DNA of 64,000 nt from Rhexocercosporidium sp. MPI-PUGE-AT-0058 (taxonomy: Eukaryota; Ascomycota; Leotiomycetes; Helotiales). A program made the translations under genes and the position numbers. Location: the NCBI GenBank assembly GCA_020746875.1, contig JAGTJL010000008.1:2825202-2889201 (forward strand), in the 5' to 3' direction. Each line of letters starts with the position of its first letter. Positions within the stretch are counted from its first letter, which is position 1. The notes beneath the pieces are model-generated. The model was not told where the DNA came from, did no database searches, and saw only the letters and a list, made by a program, of their open reading frames with translations. Positions 1-11,984 of this stretch are shown in pieces.

Positions 1-435
1 AAACTAAATTTAGCGATGGGTTTAATTAGCTTAAAGGTGCTATTCCGCGTTTACTTTGCTTATAAGGTGGGCAGGCTTAGACTTAAATATAAATTTAAAC
101 GAAATAAGGCTGGATTTTTAATAAGCTTAATTAAATTCGAGAAGCTAAAGGTTATATGTTTTATTATTATTAATAAGGAGTATTATATTTAGTTATAAAA
201 TAAAAAGGAGATATAAGATATCTTATATAAAATTTGGAAAAAGCAGTTTAGAAAATCCGTAAAGCCTTTAAAAGTAGTTAATATAGTTGTTTTTATCGAA
301 GTAATAAAGGAGTATACTTATATTGCCGGACTGCGAACCTGCTAGGCTCGACTATTTTAAAGAAGGTAAGGCATATATAAATAGGAAGATTATTATAGTT
401 TATTTAATTAAGAAAGATGTATATTATATTTTACT
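1..435. repeat. Dispersed repeat R1, copy a (truncated by window start)
   Basis: This stretch aligns base for base with 35689-36123, with mostly C/T and G/A differences as expected of RIP. Shared landmarks include CCGCGTTTACTTT near 46 and GCCGGACT..CGAACCTGC near 325. In plus frame 2 it reads as a coding-like tract with few stops, mostly at positions that could have been Gln or Trp, so it may be a piece of a transposon or duplicated gene. I do not recognise the product. The element may extend to the left of the window. Confidence 0.7.
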
Positions 436-443
436 ACCTCTTA

Positions 444-706
444 TGTGACGGTGGTATTTCGGTAAAATACCAAAACTCGGGTGCTGTGATTAGCCCAAGC
501 GCTGTTAATTAAGGCGGTTTCCGGTAAGATATTATTCGGTAAGATATTATTTTGCTTATCTTACTATTTCTGTCTTAAATTCGACTTTTTTTACGTATAA
601 GTATAATATTTTCATATTATTCGGTGTATTAAGTAACTATATGCTATATCTGCAAGTCTTATATTATTCTTAAGCGCTTAAGCTAAAAACGTTACTTACG
701 AGCGAG
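444..706. repeat. Dispersed repeat R2, copy a (solo-LTR-like)
   Basis: It is homologous to 13683-13930. Both copies share ACTCGGGTGCTGTGATTAGC and the tail TCTTAAGCGCTTAAG followed by CGTTAYTTACGAGC. Copy a begins TGTGACGG and contains a short hairpin (GGTATTTcggtaAAATACC). About 250 bp, a TG start and no coding frame would fit a solo LTR. However, no clear CA end or target duplication is visible, so a MITE or another small repeat is equally possible. Confidence 0.55.
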
Positions 707-719
707 TTTATATATACTT

Positions 720-1004
720 AATACTGTAACGGTCCTTAAAACGAAGCTTATTAAAAGTCCTCTATTTTATAATATATAGAATATATCGAATATTTCGATT
801 GCATTTAATCTTACGATATAGTACGACGGAAAACGGAAGATAAGACGTAAGGCAGAAAATATATACTTTTCGTAAGGGACGTTAAGCCAGATATAAGAGA
901 TACTGCTAAAAGTCCTTTATTTTGTAATATATAGAATATATCGAATGTTTCGACTGTATTTAATCCTGCGATATAATGCGACGGAAGACGGAAGATGGAA
1001 GATA
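720..1004. repeat. 155-bp tandem array, left part
   Basis: There are about two degenerate units of the array that resumes at 2386. Each unit contains a conserved AATATATA(G/A)AATATATCGAA stretch, an ATATARTRCGACGGAA segment and AAGACGTRARGC. The array was split by the Tc1/mariner element whose target TA is at 1003-1004. There is a small local duplication (CGGAAGA type) just before the insertion. No gene is seen in it. Confidence 0.75.
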
Positions 1005-2385
1005 CAGTACTAGGCAACTGATATTAGCCTGCTTAGCGAGAACGCCCAAATTAATATTTCGCTCTTAATACAACTTCTTGAATTACTTTATAACTACGCT
1101 AGCTATATATAAAATAATTATATTAATTTAATCGTCATAATCTCCAGTTTCCAAATCTGTAATCAGCTTCCTCGTAAGTTACGCACAGACTTCAATATTT
1201 CGTATGCCACTCGTCTGCTGCGATATAAGCCTCAATTCTAGCTGATATACTCGCACCTAAAGTATCAAATAACGACTTATCTAAAGTATCCCACGCAGCT
1301 TATAAACAACTTTCCATACGTTGCCTTGCGTGCTCTGATTGCGATTTGTCGGCCGCAACGTCAGGGAACATATCGTAGAGTCGTTTTTTGAGGTGCTATT
1401 ATACGTGTTCAATTAGATTGAGATCAGGAGAGAAAGGTAGCTAATTCATAACTAAAGTAATTCGTTTTCCTTTAAACTAAAGCCGAACCTTTCTTACGAT
1501 ATATATTAAAGCGTTATCTTATATAAATTCGTACCCAGCGTCTAAATCTTCAAAAATTAGTCTAACTTCAGCGTTAAAGACCTTTAAGTAGGACTCAGCC
1601 GAATACCCATGTTTCTTTGACTTAAAATCGCGATCCATAATATAAAAGTTACTTCTTCTATTATCCCAAAAGGCTCCCCAGACCATAACCTTCATATTCT
1701 TCTTGCAGTTGTATGTTTAGATCATGTTTCGATTCTATTTTTGTGCTGGCGTACGAAAGCACTATTCCGCGTTTTTACCCCGCCCCCGCTCTATAGAGCA
1801 CTCGTCGCTCCAGCATATCATTCCCTATTTCTTAACACTCTAATATCTATACGCAAAGCACCATGAAAGACGCTTCGCTGCGTATACTTCCGTGAGTTCA
1901 GGCCTCCTTTTAGCTCTCTAATTGGTGATTCCATGCTCTTTTAAGATCTTCTTAACTGTTGTCTCCTTACAACCTAACGCACACGCCGTAATAACTTCTT
2001 TATATATATCCTTCGGGTGAAGGCGAACGTGTCGCAAGAGTTTCCTTTCTTCGGCAATTGTATACGATTTGCCTCTTGGTTTACGAGGTAAGGACTTTCC
2101 TTCGTCGCGGAATAGCTCTTGCTGAATCGTGTATCTAACAGTGCTATACTCGAGTTTTAGGTCCCTCGCGATCTCGTGCGGGTTTGTATATCTGCGAGCT
2201 TGTCCAAGGATTTGTCCGCGTAAGTATGGAGAGAGTTCGCATCCTTTTCCCCGATTCCCAGACGTCGCAGCAAAAGGAGTACGTTGAGGTGGCATTTTTG
2301 TTGCAGTTGTAAAGAGGAAGAGAAACGCGTGTCGCGAAAAGTCGCGGTTTTACACTTTTCGCTTAATATCAGTTGCGGGGGACTG
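1005..2385 (-). mobile_element. Complete Tc1/mariner-family transposon
   Basis: The element is 1381 bp with inverted terminal repeats of about 22 bp. The left end starts CAGTACTAGGCAACTGATAT; the right end read inward is CAGTCCCCCGCAACTGATAT, matching at about 18 of 22 positions. It is flanked by TA (1003-1004 and 2386-2387), the target duplication typical of Tc1/mariner. It encodes one transposase on the minus strand. It interrupts the 155-bp tandem array, so it inserted after the array formed. It is RIP-damaged and cannot be autonomous. Confidence 0.92.
1192..2295 (-). pseudogene. Tc1-like transposase, 368 codons, 12 in-frame stops
   Basis: The ancestral protein would cut and paste this element through a DDE catalytic triad in the nucleus. 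The first 125 codons (2295 down to 1921, ATG at 2293-2295) are open and look like the N-terminal helix-turn-helix DNA-binding half, beginning MPPQRT. The frame then continues without any shift to TGA at 1192-1194. It is interrupted only by TAG/TAA, all at positions compatible with former Trp or Gln. Catalytic blocks are visible: SDEC near 1800 (first Asp), DNA near 1515 (second Asp) and PDLNLIEH near 1415 (Glu), with about 35 residues between the second Asp and the Glu. The C-terminus WHTKY is a usual ending for the family. The frame preservation with purely C-to-T type damage is textbook RIP. The open N-terminal half could still make a truncated DNA-binding protein, but expression is doubtful. 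Confidence 0.92.
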
Positions 2386-2935
2386 TAAGACGTGAAGCTA
2401 AGAATATATATTCCGAGCGAGAGACGCTAAGCCGGATGCAAGAAGTGCTATTAGAAGTCTTTTGTCTCGTAATATATAAAATATATCGAATGTTTCGACT
2501 GCCTTTAGTTCTGCAATATAATACGACGGAAGATAAAAAATAAGACGTGAAGCTAAGAATATATACCCCGAGAGAGAGATGCTAAGCCGGATGCAGGAAG
2601 TGCTATTAAAAGTCTTCCGTCTTATAATATATAAAATATATCGAATATTTTAATTGCTTTTAATCCTGCGATATAATGCGACGGAAAATAGAAGATAAAA
2701 CGTGAAGCTAAGAATATATACCCCGAGAGAAAGACGTTAAGCCGGATGCAGGAGGTACTGCTAGAAGTTCTCCGTCTTATAATATATAAAATATATCGAA
2801 TGTTTCGACTGCTTTTAATTCTGTAATATAATATAACGGAAGATAAAAGATAAAACGTGAGGCTAAGAATATATACCTCGAGAAAGAGACGTTAAGCCGG
2901 ATGCAGGAGATGCTACTAAAGGCCTTCCTTCCGTC
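2386..2935. repeat. 155-bp tandem array, right part
   Basis: Four consecutive units start with AARACGTGARGCTAAGAATA at 2387, 2542, 2697 and 2852. The spacing is exactly 155 bp each time; the last unit is partial and ends near 2935. Each contains GCTAAGCCGGATGCARGA or its TTAAGCCGG variant. Units differ mainly by C/T and G/A changes. No coding frame is evident. Confidence 0.9.
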
Positions 2936-3239
2936 GCTTCTTCTTCCTGTCTTACCGAGGCTTAGAAATATATTTTCTTAAGCTTTTCGCTTCTTTTCTC
3001 TTTCGCGCTTTAATATCTTTACTTAACGGCGAGCTTCGTCTCGGAAAGGAGTATCGCTTAATGCCGTATTGCCGAGGGCTTCCGAGAGATAGCTATTTTA
3101 ATTAAGTATTATTAAGTATTATTCTGTAATAAGAAACAGACTTCGATAGCTTTCTTTAACTATTATTAAGAAGTTTATATATAAATATATTAGAGTCAGA
3201 CTCTTAATCAGCTTTATGAGGACCGTTTTTAATAAAAGA
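2936..3239. other. Unassigned A+T-rich sequence
   Basis: I see no gene, repeat boundary or regulatory site here. It links the 155-bp array to the minus-strand coding tract and contains two adjacent AAGTATTATT units near 3105-3125. Confidence 0.4.
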
Positions 3240-3735
3240 GCTAGTTTATTAAAACGAAAAGCTTCGAATATAACGCTTTTATATAATAATAAAAGTTTTC
3301 GTAAATATAAAAGATTTTATTAAAAGCGGAATTAATTCCTGTCGATTATATTTAAAAGACTGCTTCTTAAGTATATTTAAATTGTTTTAAATTATAATCG
3401 CAAAAGTATTCTTAGTCTTCTCGATAATTTCTTGCTTTTTTATAACTTTAATTTCCTTATTTGGCGCGTTTTTATTAACTTAAATATAATATTAAAAAAT
3501 TACTTATTTATATTTATTTTTTTCCGATTATAATTTTCTTAAGTTTAGAATCATAATTCGAGTATAATCCTCGATAAGTTTCTTAATTTCAAGGCATTTC
3601 TTGCGTAAATCGCGCGTTAAAAAGACTTTTGCTTTTATTTTAATATTATAATCTCTTAACCGAAAGAGCTCGCTTAAGAGTACTCGAATAGGTTTATCGA
3701 TATTACGAAGTTTCTTGAGATAATCGCTCGAATCG
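3240..3735 (-). pseudogene. Decayed coding tract of unknown function (minus strand)
   Basis: On the minus strand one frame reads for about 160 codons with few stops, nearly all TAA/TAG at positions that could have been Gln. The inferred protein is Lys/Glu/Leu-rich and probably helical; a short piece is RVLLSELFRLRDYN near 3690. No start, family motif or catalytic residue is recognisable. It lies 415 bp from the gypsy insertion at 4151. Another minus-strand tract lies on the far side (11985-12391), so both could be parts of one locus split by the retrotransposon. That is an inference from strand and position only. Confidence 0.4.
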
Positions 3736-4145
3736 GTTTATTGATATTATAACGTTTCCGGGGATAATCGCAAGTAAATTATAATATTAATCGTGGCTCG
3801 ACGTGGCTCGCATAAGTATATCCTTATGCTTTCTTATAATACTCTTTAAAAGAGTAAGTTAGAAAGTAATAATTATGAAATTTTACGTAATATTAAATTT
3901 CTTTTATTTAAAAAGCGTAATTTAAAAGCTTAAGATAATCTTTTACGTAAAGTATTTAATTAAAAAGCGTATACTTTGGAGGAAAATTAAAGCTAAAGTT
4001 TTGAATAAAACCTGCAACTTTGCTTCTAATAAGGTTATTATTACTTTTAAAAACTTTAACGAATCGGAAGATATATAATTATTTACTAAGTGTTTAATAA
4101 TAAGTGAGTCCGGTTGTCCGCTAGTTACACGAGGCTAATCTCGAC
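3736..4145. other. Unassigned A+T-rich sequence before the gypsy element
   Basis: No gene or clear repeat is seen. There are two related blocks near 3685-3760 (CGATATTACGAAGTTTC and GATATTATAACGTTTCC), suggesting a local degenerate duplication. Confidence 0.35.
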
Positions 4146-4150
4146 CTCTC
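4146..4150. repeat. Target-site duplication CTCTC (left)
   Basis: CTCTC directly precedes the 5' LTR and recurs directly after the 3' LTR at 11045-11049, which defines the insertion. Confidence 0.9.
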
Positions 4151-4639
4151 TGTTACGAACGCCCCGCGTCCCGTGATACTAGACCCCGGGACAGCGTAAT
4201 ATTTAAGATTATAAGCTCAGGAGGGTAAAGGTTTCAGGAGGAATATACTAAGAGAGTATCACTCTTAAAAGCATCTTTTTAAGAGACCCTAATACTTAAG
4301 ATTTCATAAATTATATATTATATTATTATCGGTAAAACGACTAGAAGGCAAATAAACTCCTAAATTACGCGATCTTCTCACGTAATAAACCGCTGGACCG
4401 CTAAGGTCCAGAAGTCTAGGACCGATAGGACTTAGCGATTTTAGCGGTCGTATAATATAAAAGTTCTATAAAAGATTAACACGTTTATTATTAAATAAGA
4501 GCTTCGTATTTAATTAAAAATAATATCTCAATTATACTAGTCATTATTTATTCCATTATACGTAATATATTTACTTCTCAATTATTAAAATCAATATTAT
4601 TTACTATATTTACACCGAGTAAATATACGAACCGTAATA
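4151..4639 (+). repeat. 5' LTR of gypsy chromovirus
   Basis: It starts TGTTACGAACGCCCCGCG and ends CCGTAATA; the final CA has become TA by RIP. It is 489 bp and is matched throughout by 10550-11044. It would have held the promoter and polyadenylation signals of the element. The primer-binding site should follow at 4640 but is too mutated to assign to a tRNA. Confidence 0.93.
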
Positions 4640-5593
4640 TTTTAAGCACTTTCTCGTCAAAAGTACCGACTCACGTATATTATATTAATCCCTTTAATTA
4701 AAGGCCAAGTACTTAGCCCTTAAGGCAGTGCTATTAGCATTCTTTTATTATCCGCACTTATCTTTAAAAAGAAGAACTATAAGGAAAGCGAGGATAAAGA
4801 AATGCTTAATATTTAAAATAACTTAACGCATAAACTTAAGGAAACCTTAAAAGTTAAGCTTTTCGATACCTTTTAAGGAAACCGAAAGGACTTGGAGATC
4901 TTTATTTTTTAAGTAAAACTTTATTAATACTTTAATAACGATAAATTCCTTATCGACGAAAGCTACGCCTTTTAGACGGTATTATACCTTAAAGGCGAGG
5001 CCATATAATAAATCGAGCCGTTCCTTAGGGACTACTTCGAATATAAAGCCACCTGCGGAGCTATACTTATTATATAAATTATATTTAAAACTTAAAAAGG
5101 ATTTAAAAAGGAAATTCGACGAATATTTAGTGATATTAATGAGATTAAGATAGCGGAAACTTATTTATACGGCTTAAAATAAGTTAATAATATAATAGCT
5201 TACGTTACGGAATTCCAGAAGCACGCTAATAAAACTAACTGGAACTTTTAATCGCTTATTAGCTATTATTAATAAGAACTCAAGGATTATATTTAATTAA
5301 AACTTATTTAGATTAATCTTTAAATAAAAGATATTCTTATTTTTATTAAATAAATCGTCTAAATTAATAATCGCTTACACGAGTTCAAGCGCGAATAATA
5401 AACGTACGTAAGAAGGAGTTAAAGGCAGTCTAGCTATTAATAAAACGAGGGACGCCGACGATAAGATAATCTTAAGGATAATTAATAATTAAATCTTATA
5501 AAGTGCGACGCTACTTATAAAAAAAGAAAAAGTAAGGTATAATAAAAAAGGCTATTGAAGGAAATTATAAACGAGCGGCGTGAAAAGAAGCTA

Positions 5594-5635
5594 TATTACG
5601 AGTATGGCCTTCCGGGGCATATAGCGAGCTCGTAC
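5594..5635 (+). pseudogene. Gag zinc knuckle (CCHC) of the gypsy element, Cys lost
   Basis: The frame reads Y-Y-E-Y-G-L-P-G-H-I-A-S-S-Y. Replacing the three outer Tyr (TAT/TAC) by Cys (TGT/TGC) gives the nucleocapsid pattern C-x2-C-x4-H-x4-C; only the His is left. All three changes are the G-to-A expected from RIP on the opposite strand. The surrounding Gag (about 4700-5700) is coding-like but has many stops. Confidence 0.85.
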
Positions 5636-6899
5636 CGCAAAAAGGGCATTAAAAGAAAATAACTTAATTTCATAAGACGAAAGGCGTACGATATTACCGA
5701 TATATTCTTTCCTCTCCTACCGAAGGAGGTTTAACTTAGCGCTACTTACTGTTATATGACAATAGACGAGCTTAACGCTAATCATATTAATAATTAAATT
5801 AAAAGTAATAGCGGTAAAAGAGACAGCGAGTAAAATAAAACGGACGATAATTATATCCGTTAGCATATAATAAGACCCGAGTCCAGCGACTAAACTTAAT
5901 AAGACGAGTATTACGTTTAGCAACGGGTATCCGAAACCACACGTAGGGCGCAGAGCCCAGAAGACATGATTAATATTAAGAAAAGTAAACACTCGTAATA
6001 TTAAGGTAACGCTATACCGCCAGAACCAGTATTATTCGAACCTTAAGAGTAAGAGGTCTAACGAGTTATTTAACGGGAAGAATACTTTACTTAAAAAGCT
6101 CTTAATATTAAATACTAAATAAACGTTAATACAGGAGTCACTTATGTCGAGCCAGAGGTCGTCTTACGCAAAAGGCCGTAATAAGGCGAGGAGCACGAGG
6201 TAATCTTTCGGAGCAACTTACGTATCGCTTAAAAGACAGCGGACGTTAAGAATAGTATTTTTCGGACTTACGTTTAACAAATCCTAGTCGACGAGATATT
6301 ATTTTAATAAACGGCGATATAAATAAACGTAAGAAACGTATAAGAAGTTATCGTAAAAATATTACGAAACCGAATATAAGTTAACTCACGGGATGACTTA
6401 AAGACTTATTACGAGAGGCCCTTTAGACTCTTTATATCCTTAAGTATAAACTAATTATACCGCATCTTATATAATGATCTAAAGAACCGGCAATAGGAAA
6501 ATATATTAATTAAAGAAGTTTACGTTAAAAGAATAGACGGGCGTACGCTCGCAATTATAAGAAAAGGCAATTACTTAACCTTTAACGTTAATATATAAGA
6601 AGTAAAATTATAAGCTATAATAAATTTTAAAACGCAAGAGAATTTCATATCTCTTATTATTACGATTTAACATTTCTTACTTACTAAAGTTAAAAAAGAC
6701 GGGTATTAATTAATACTCGCCGACGGAGGACTTGCCGCGAACGGCCTAATTGACGTATAAACAAAAATACTATATATAGGAATCGGCGGGCACTCCGAAT
6801 ATATTCAGTTCGACGTAACTTAAATTAAAAGGCATAATATTATCTTAGGCTTACCGTGAATATAGTTTTATAACCCGAAGATCGACTGGAAAACGTAGA

Positions 6900-9880
6900 A
6901 ATTAAAGTTTAATAATTATAAAAGCTATTTTTAAGACAGAAAATTAACGAAAAGCTTAAAAAGGCTAAGCGTAATTTCTAAAGAAGAATTAAAGGATAAA
7001 GTAACTACTCTTTTAACGGACAATATACCGTCAGAATATAAACGCTTTAAGGTATTATTTAAAGAGGAATTAGATAGTAACGCCTTACTTAAATACTAAG
7101 ATTATAATTATTAAATTGAGTTAGTTAAAGGCATAAAGCTAATATTTTAATTATTATAAGAATATTTAATCATAAATTTAATAATAATTAAAAAGTATAT
7201 TAATAAAAATCTAACGAAAAGGTTTATTCGAGAATTTAAATCCCTTTAAGAAAATAACGTTTTCTTCGCAGCAAAAAAGGATAATAGACAAAGAATATAT
7301 ATCGACTACCGTCGATTAAACAATATTATAAAGAAGGATTATTACGTATTACTTTTAGTTAAAAAGCTACGCGACAGGCTCAGCGGCGCTAAGATCTTCA
7401 CTCAGCTCGACCTACGAGGCGCGTATAACTTCGTAAGAATAATTAAAGAAAAAGAAAAAAAAAACAGTATTTCGCATACGTTTCGGTTATTACGAGTATA
7501 CAGTTATATCTTTCAGACTAATTAACGCGCCTACTATATTTTAACGTTTAATTAATAATATTTTACGGCAATACTTAAACGTAATATATATATATTACTT
7601 AGATAATATTTTAGTCTACTTTAAAATAAAAAAATAATACGTAAAAGACGTTATAATAATATTAAGAAAGCTTAAGGCTTTCTTTATACTCTTAAAGCCT
7701 AAGAAATGCTATTTTCATAAGGAAGAAGTCACTTTCCTGGGTTATATAGTTATTACCACAGGATTAGCTATAAATTCTTAAAAAGTTAAGACAGTCGTCG
7801 AGTAGATTAAGCTTATAAATGTCAAAGAAATATAATCCTTTTTAGGATTTATTAACTTTTATTAACAATTCGTTCGAAACTATTCAAAGATTGCCGTATT
7901 ACTTACGGAATTAATATAAAAGGACAAAGACTTCGACTAAAACGATAAAGTAAAGACAGCCTTTTAAGACTTTAAAAAAGCTTTTATTAAGGAATTAGTC
8001 CTTATATCCTTCGATTTAAATAAAGAAATCATAATAAAAACAGACGCTTTCGATTATATTATTAAGGCCGTGCTAAGCTAATTAGGCGAGGACGGCAGAT
8101 AGCAATTAGTCGTATATTATTTACGGAAACTCTTATTAATAAAACTCAATTATAATATTTATAATAAAAAATTACTAAGGGCTATAAATATAATACGTAA
8201 ATAAAAGGTCTACTTCGAGGGATTGCCTTACGAAGTACGGATTTTAACGGACTATAAAAATCTTATTTATTTTATAATTATTAAAAAACTAAACTAATAA
8301 TAAGTTTAATAATATAAAATACTTTTTATAATTAAACTTCGATTTTCATATATTAAAAGAATAAAAAACGCTAAAGCCGACGCTTTTAGTAAAAAACCAA
8401 AGTATCTCGTGAACAAGACATATAAGTCGCATATTATACTTAAAAAAGATAATAACTCGTTAGTAATTAATTATAAGTAGCTAATAACGATAAGCCAGGC
8501 CCCCGAGAAAATCTAAAGAAATTACGCTAACGACTCGATAATAGCCGAATAAAAAAAGTAATTAAGCGAAGGATTTTCCTTCACTAATATTAAAACTTTT
8601 TTATATTAAAAATAAGTTTATATCCTTACTCGGAATAAAGTAGACTTTATTAAGGAATAATACGGGCTACTAGCTTATAAATATTAAGGAATAGCTAAGA
8701 CGCTGTCGAGGCTCTCCCGGGAATATTACTTCTTAGGAATAAGGAAAGTAATTAAGGACGTAATCTCGTCTTATAATATATATATACAGAATAAAGTAAA
8801 TTATTATATACCGTATAAGCTCATAAAACTGTTAACGATACTGTTACGCTTATAAAAGTCAATCGCTTTAGACTTTGTAATCGAACTATTACCTTTGAGG
8901 GATCCGATTACCGGAATTATTTACGATTCGATTTACGTAATAACGAATAAAATAACGAAGTACGCGTATATAATACTAGTACTAAGTATATAAGACGCGC
9001 TTATAATAGCGCAGGTATTCCTCCGAACGATCTTCGTAAATCACAGAATATTAAATAAAGTTATTTTAAATAAAAATAAGTTCTTTACTTTAAAATTTTA
9101 AAAAATATTAATATTACTCTTAAAAATAAAACAAAAGATATTAATATTATTTCATTCTTAAACCGACGGCTAAATAAAACGAATTAATTAAATAATAAAG
9201 ATTTTTCTTTAATACTACGTAAATTATAAATAAGATAATTAAGTTCAATTATTCTTAATCGTTTAGTTTATATATAATAGCGCGAATCAAGAGACTATTA
9301 GAGTATCGCCGTTCTATGCGAATTACGAATATAACCCGACGGTATATAATATACTAATTGCGGGTCAGGAGACCGCGTATAAAGTTATATTATAATAAGA
9401 TGAGCTCAAGAAGTTGTATAACGAATTATTAATAGATATTTTATTTATTATATAAAGATTAGCTATTTATTATAACAAAAAGCGTAATATAAGATTAACG
9501 CTAAAAGAAGGGAATAAGGTTTACTTACTTAAAAAGAATATCGCGATTAAGCGATTAAATAATAAATTAAATTATAAAAAGTTAAGATTATTTAAAAATA
9601 TAAAAGTTAAAGAATTAATTAATTATTAGTTAATACTTTTAAAAATTATAAATATCCACCCGGTATTCTATATATCGCTCCTCGAATTAATACTGCCAGG
9701 GGCATTATTAGTCTTTATTATAAAAGTATAATCGGTGAACTTAAACGTTAAATATAATGTCGAAATTATTTTAAATTATTAATATTCCCGCGGCGTCGTT
9801 AAGTACTTAATTAAGTAAAAAGGATATTTATAATCTGAAAATACTTAAGAACTTAAATTTAATTTTTATTATTTTAAGTA
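6900..9880 (+). pseudogene. Gypsy pol: RT, RNase H, integrase, chromodomain
   Basis: The ancestral polyprotein copied the element RNA and inserted the cDNA. Visible blocks: RT FTQLDLRGAYNFVRI at 7397-7441; the active site YLDN at 7596-7607, where YxDD has lost its second Asp (GAT/GAC to AAT); RNase H KTDAFDYII near 8037; integrase SIALDFVIELL at 8859-8891 with its first catalytic Asp at 8871; a KFFTLKF block near 9085; and the chromodomain VKYLIK*KGY near 9800, where the stop replaces Trp. Stops are TAA/TAG at Gln/Trp sites. A frame change falls in the A-run near 7450-7464, between RT motif A and the YLDN box. Start and end are approximate. Confidence 0.92.
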
Positions 9881-10549
9881 ATTCTAAAAGTTTTACTTAT
9901 AAAGCTTAAATCTATTTAAAAAGCCGAATCCGCGAAGTTAGGTAAGACTTGTTTAATTAAAAGAAACTCGGCGGAATTAACGGCGGACGGCGGGATAGGC
10001 GAGCGAGTAATAGAGGCCTTTTATTTCTTTTTCTTTGTAGCTTCTCGCGCTTTTACTTTTTTTAATTTATTTATATTTTTAAGATTATAATAAAGTATTT
10101 CAGCTTTCCGCTTTTTTAAAAACTTCCGCTAATAAAATAAACGGTTTAAGCGGGCCGCGGCCTCTTATAAGACGCGACGTATTTACGCTTTCTCTTCGTC
10201 CAGCTTTTCCTCTGCCTTTTCGAAAGTATTTTAACTCTTAATTAAAGGCATTTCGATATTATATCTCTTATTAATTCTGGCATACTCCGAGCAACGACTC
10301 GACTCAGAGGATATTATATACGTTTTATTATTTCGGGTATAAAACGTATAAAATATCGTCTCGAAACCGTTCTTTTCGATTCTATAAGATAAAATAAATT
10401 ATTTTCTTTTTCTTTTAAAAAATGCCGTATTTTTTCTTTAATATATACTTATTTAATTATAATAAAAAAGGAAGATAATTATAAAATATATATAATATTC
10501 CTTTAAGTTATTTAAGCGTGGGAATTACGTTAAATTAAAAAGAGGATAA
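9881..10549 (+). other. Gypsy element 3' untranslated region and polypurine tract
   Basis: No further coding domain follows the chromodomain. A purine-rich AAAAAGAGGA at 10537-10546 lies next to the 3' LTR and would be the polypurine tract that primes plus-strand DNA synthesis. The rest is pyrimidine-rich in places (10020-10080). Confidence 0.6.
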
Positions 10550-11044
10550 TATTACGAACGCCCCGCGTTCCGTGATACTAGATCCCGGGATAGCGTAATA
10601 CTTAAGATTATAAGCTTAAAAGAGTAAGAATTCTAAAAAGAATATATTAAAAGAGTATTGCTTTTAAAAGTATTTTTTTAAAAGATTTTAATACTTAGGA
10701 TTTTATAAGTTATATATTATATAAATATTATTATTAATAAAACGATTAAAAGGCAAATAAGCCTTTAAATTACGCGACTTTCTCACGTAATAAACCGCTG
10801 GACCGCTAATATTTAAAAGTCTAAGACTAACAGGACCTAGCGGTCCTGGCGGTCGTATAATATAAAGGTTTTATAAAAGATTAATACGTTTATTATTAAA
10901 TAAAAGCTTTATGCTTAATTAAAAATAATATCTTAATTATATTAATTATTATTTATTTTATTATACGTAATATATTTACTTCTCGATTATTGAGATTAAC
11001 ACTACCCACCGTATTTACACCGAGTAAATACACGGACCGTAACA
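10550..11044 (+). repeat. 3' LTR of gypsy chromovirus
   Basis: It begins TATTACGAACGCCCCGCG (TG changed to TA by RIP) and ends ACGGACCGTAACA. It is 495 bp against 489 for the 5' copy. Differences between the two LTRs are mostly transitions, so LTR divergence here measures RIP rather than age. Confidence 0.93.
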
Positions 11045-11049
11045 CTCTC
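11045..11049. repeat. Target-site duplication CTCTC (right)
   Basis: Matches 4146-4150 exactly. Confidence 0.9.
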
Positions 11050-11984
11050 TTAATCGAGTTTATTCGCCGACTTTTATTTATTTATTATCGAGCTTTCGTA
11101 TACTTGTATATGCAGCTTATTATTTAAACAAGGCTAATAATAGGGCGGCAGAATAATCCGTATATAGCCAAATATTTTAAAATATCCTCTTTACGAACCG
11201 TATATATTTTATTAAATAAAATTGAAATAAGCGTTTAAGTTAATATAATAGTTTCTTTACCGTTTTTTTAATCGACGAGGGTCTTCTTATTGCTTTTTAC
11301 GTTTATATTACTCGTTTAATTCTTATTAAAAAGTACGTATTTTCTTTTTTTAATTTTATTTTTTTATTATTTTATTATTAATTATATTTATTTTATTTTA
11401 TTTCCTTTTTATTTTTCTTTTTTTATTTCGATTCTTTTTATTATTACTTTTCTTATTATAACTTCTTTTACTTATATTCTAGCTGCTTTAACCAGCATAC
11501 TTATTACGTTCTTAATCGAGATCCTTATTCAGATTCTGGGATACTTTTTTTCGTTTTTTTCGCTTAGCGCTTTTAGTACTTTTTTATTAAGTATCGCTTA
11601 AGTATATAAAATCTTCCGCCGCATTATTCACCGGCAGACGGCTCTTTTTACAGCTTTTAAAAGCCGCCAGCTTTATTATTTTAACTATTAGCCTCGCTTT
11701 TCTCTTAATTAAGAACTTCGCGTAAGAGATACGCTAATTTTCCCGGATCTTCAGACCTTAACTCGCTTCTTTATTTATAAATTAAGCCGCTTTTAAGAAG
11801 AAATAGATTTGTTTTTTATTTAATATATATTTATTTATTATATAAATTATAATACCGAGTATTATCTTTTATAAGAGTAAGCTTACGAAGTTACGCGATT
11901 ACTTACGGATGTCGCCGATTGTATATTGATTCGGCGCTTATATTTAAATATTAATTTATATTACCTGTCTTTTACAATTAATTA
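11050..11984. other. Unassigned A+T-rich sequence, possible minus-strand coding remnants
   Basis: Some minus-strand frames are coding-like for short runs (near 11640-11780), but none is long enough to name. The stretch near 11340-11470 is pyrimidine-rich. Confidence 0.35.

Larger units (their letters stand above)
4151..11044 (+). mobile_element. Full-length Ty3/gypsy chromovirus LTR retrotransposon
   Basis: A 6.9-kb element with two LTRs and a 5-bp target duplication (CTCTC). The internal order is zinc knuckle (5594), reverse transcriptase (7397-7620), RNase H (8040), integrase (8859) and a C-terminal chromodomain (about 9758-9870). Integrase after RT/RNase H makes it Ty3/gypsy, and the chromodomain makes it a chromovirus. 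RIP has removed many Cys, Gln and Trp codons, and the element is dead. It is the same class as, but clearly a different family from, the minus-strand pol at 30285-33310. Confidence 0.95.

Noticed and set aside
811..1017. 68-codon minus-strand open frame
   Set aside because: It lies in the 155-bp array and runs across the Tc1 insertion point; no coding evidence.
5717..5992. 91-codon minus-strand frame, hydrophobic
   Set aside because: Antisense to the gypsy gag-pol region; a shadow made by RIP, which enriches Leu/Ile/Phe.
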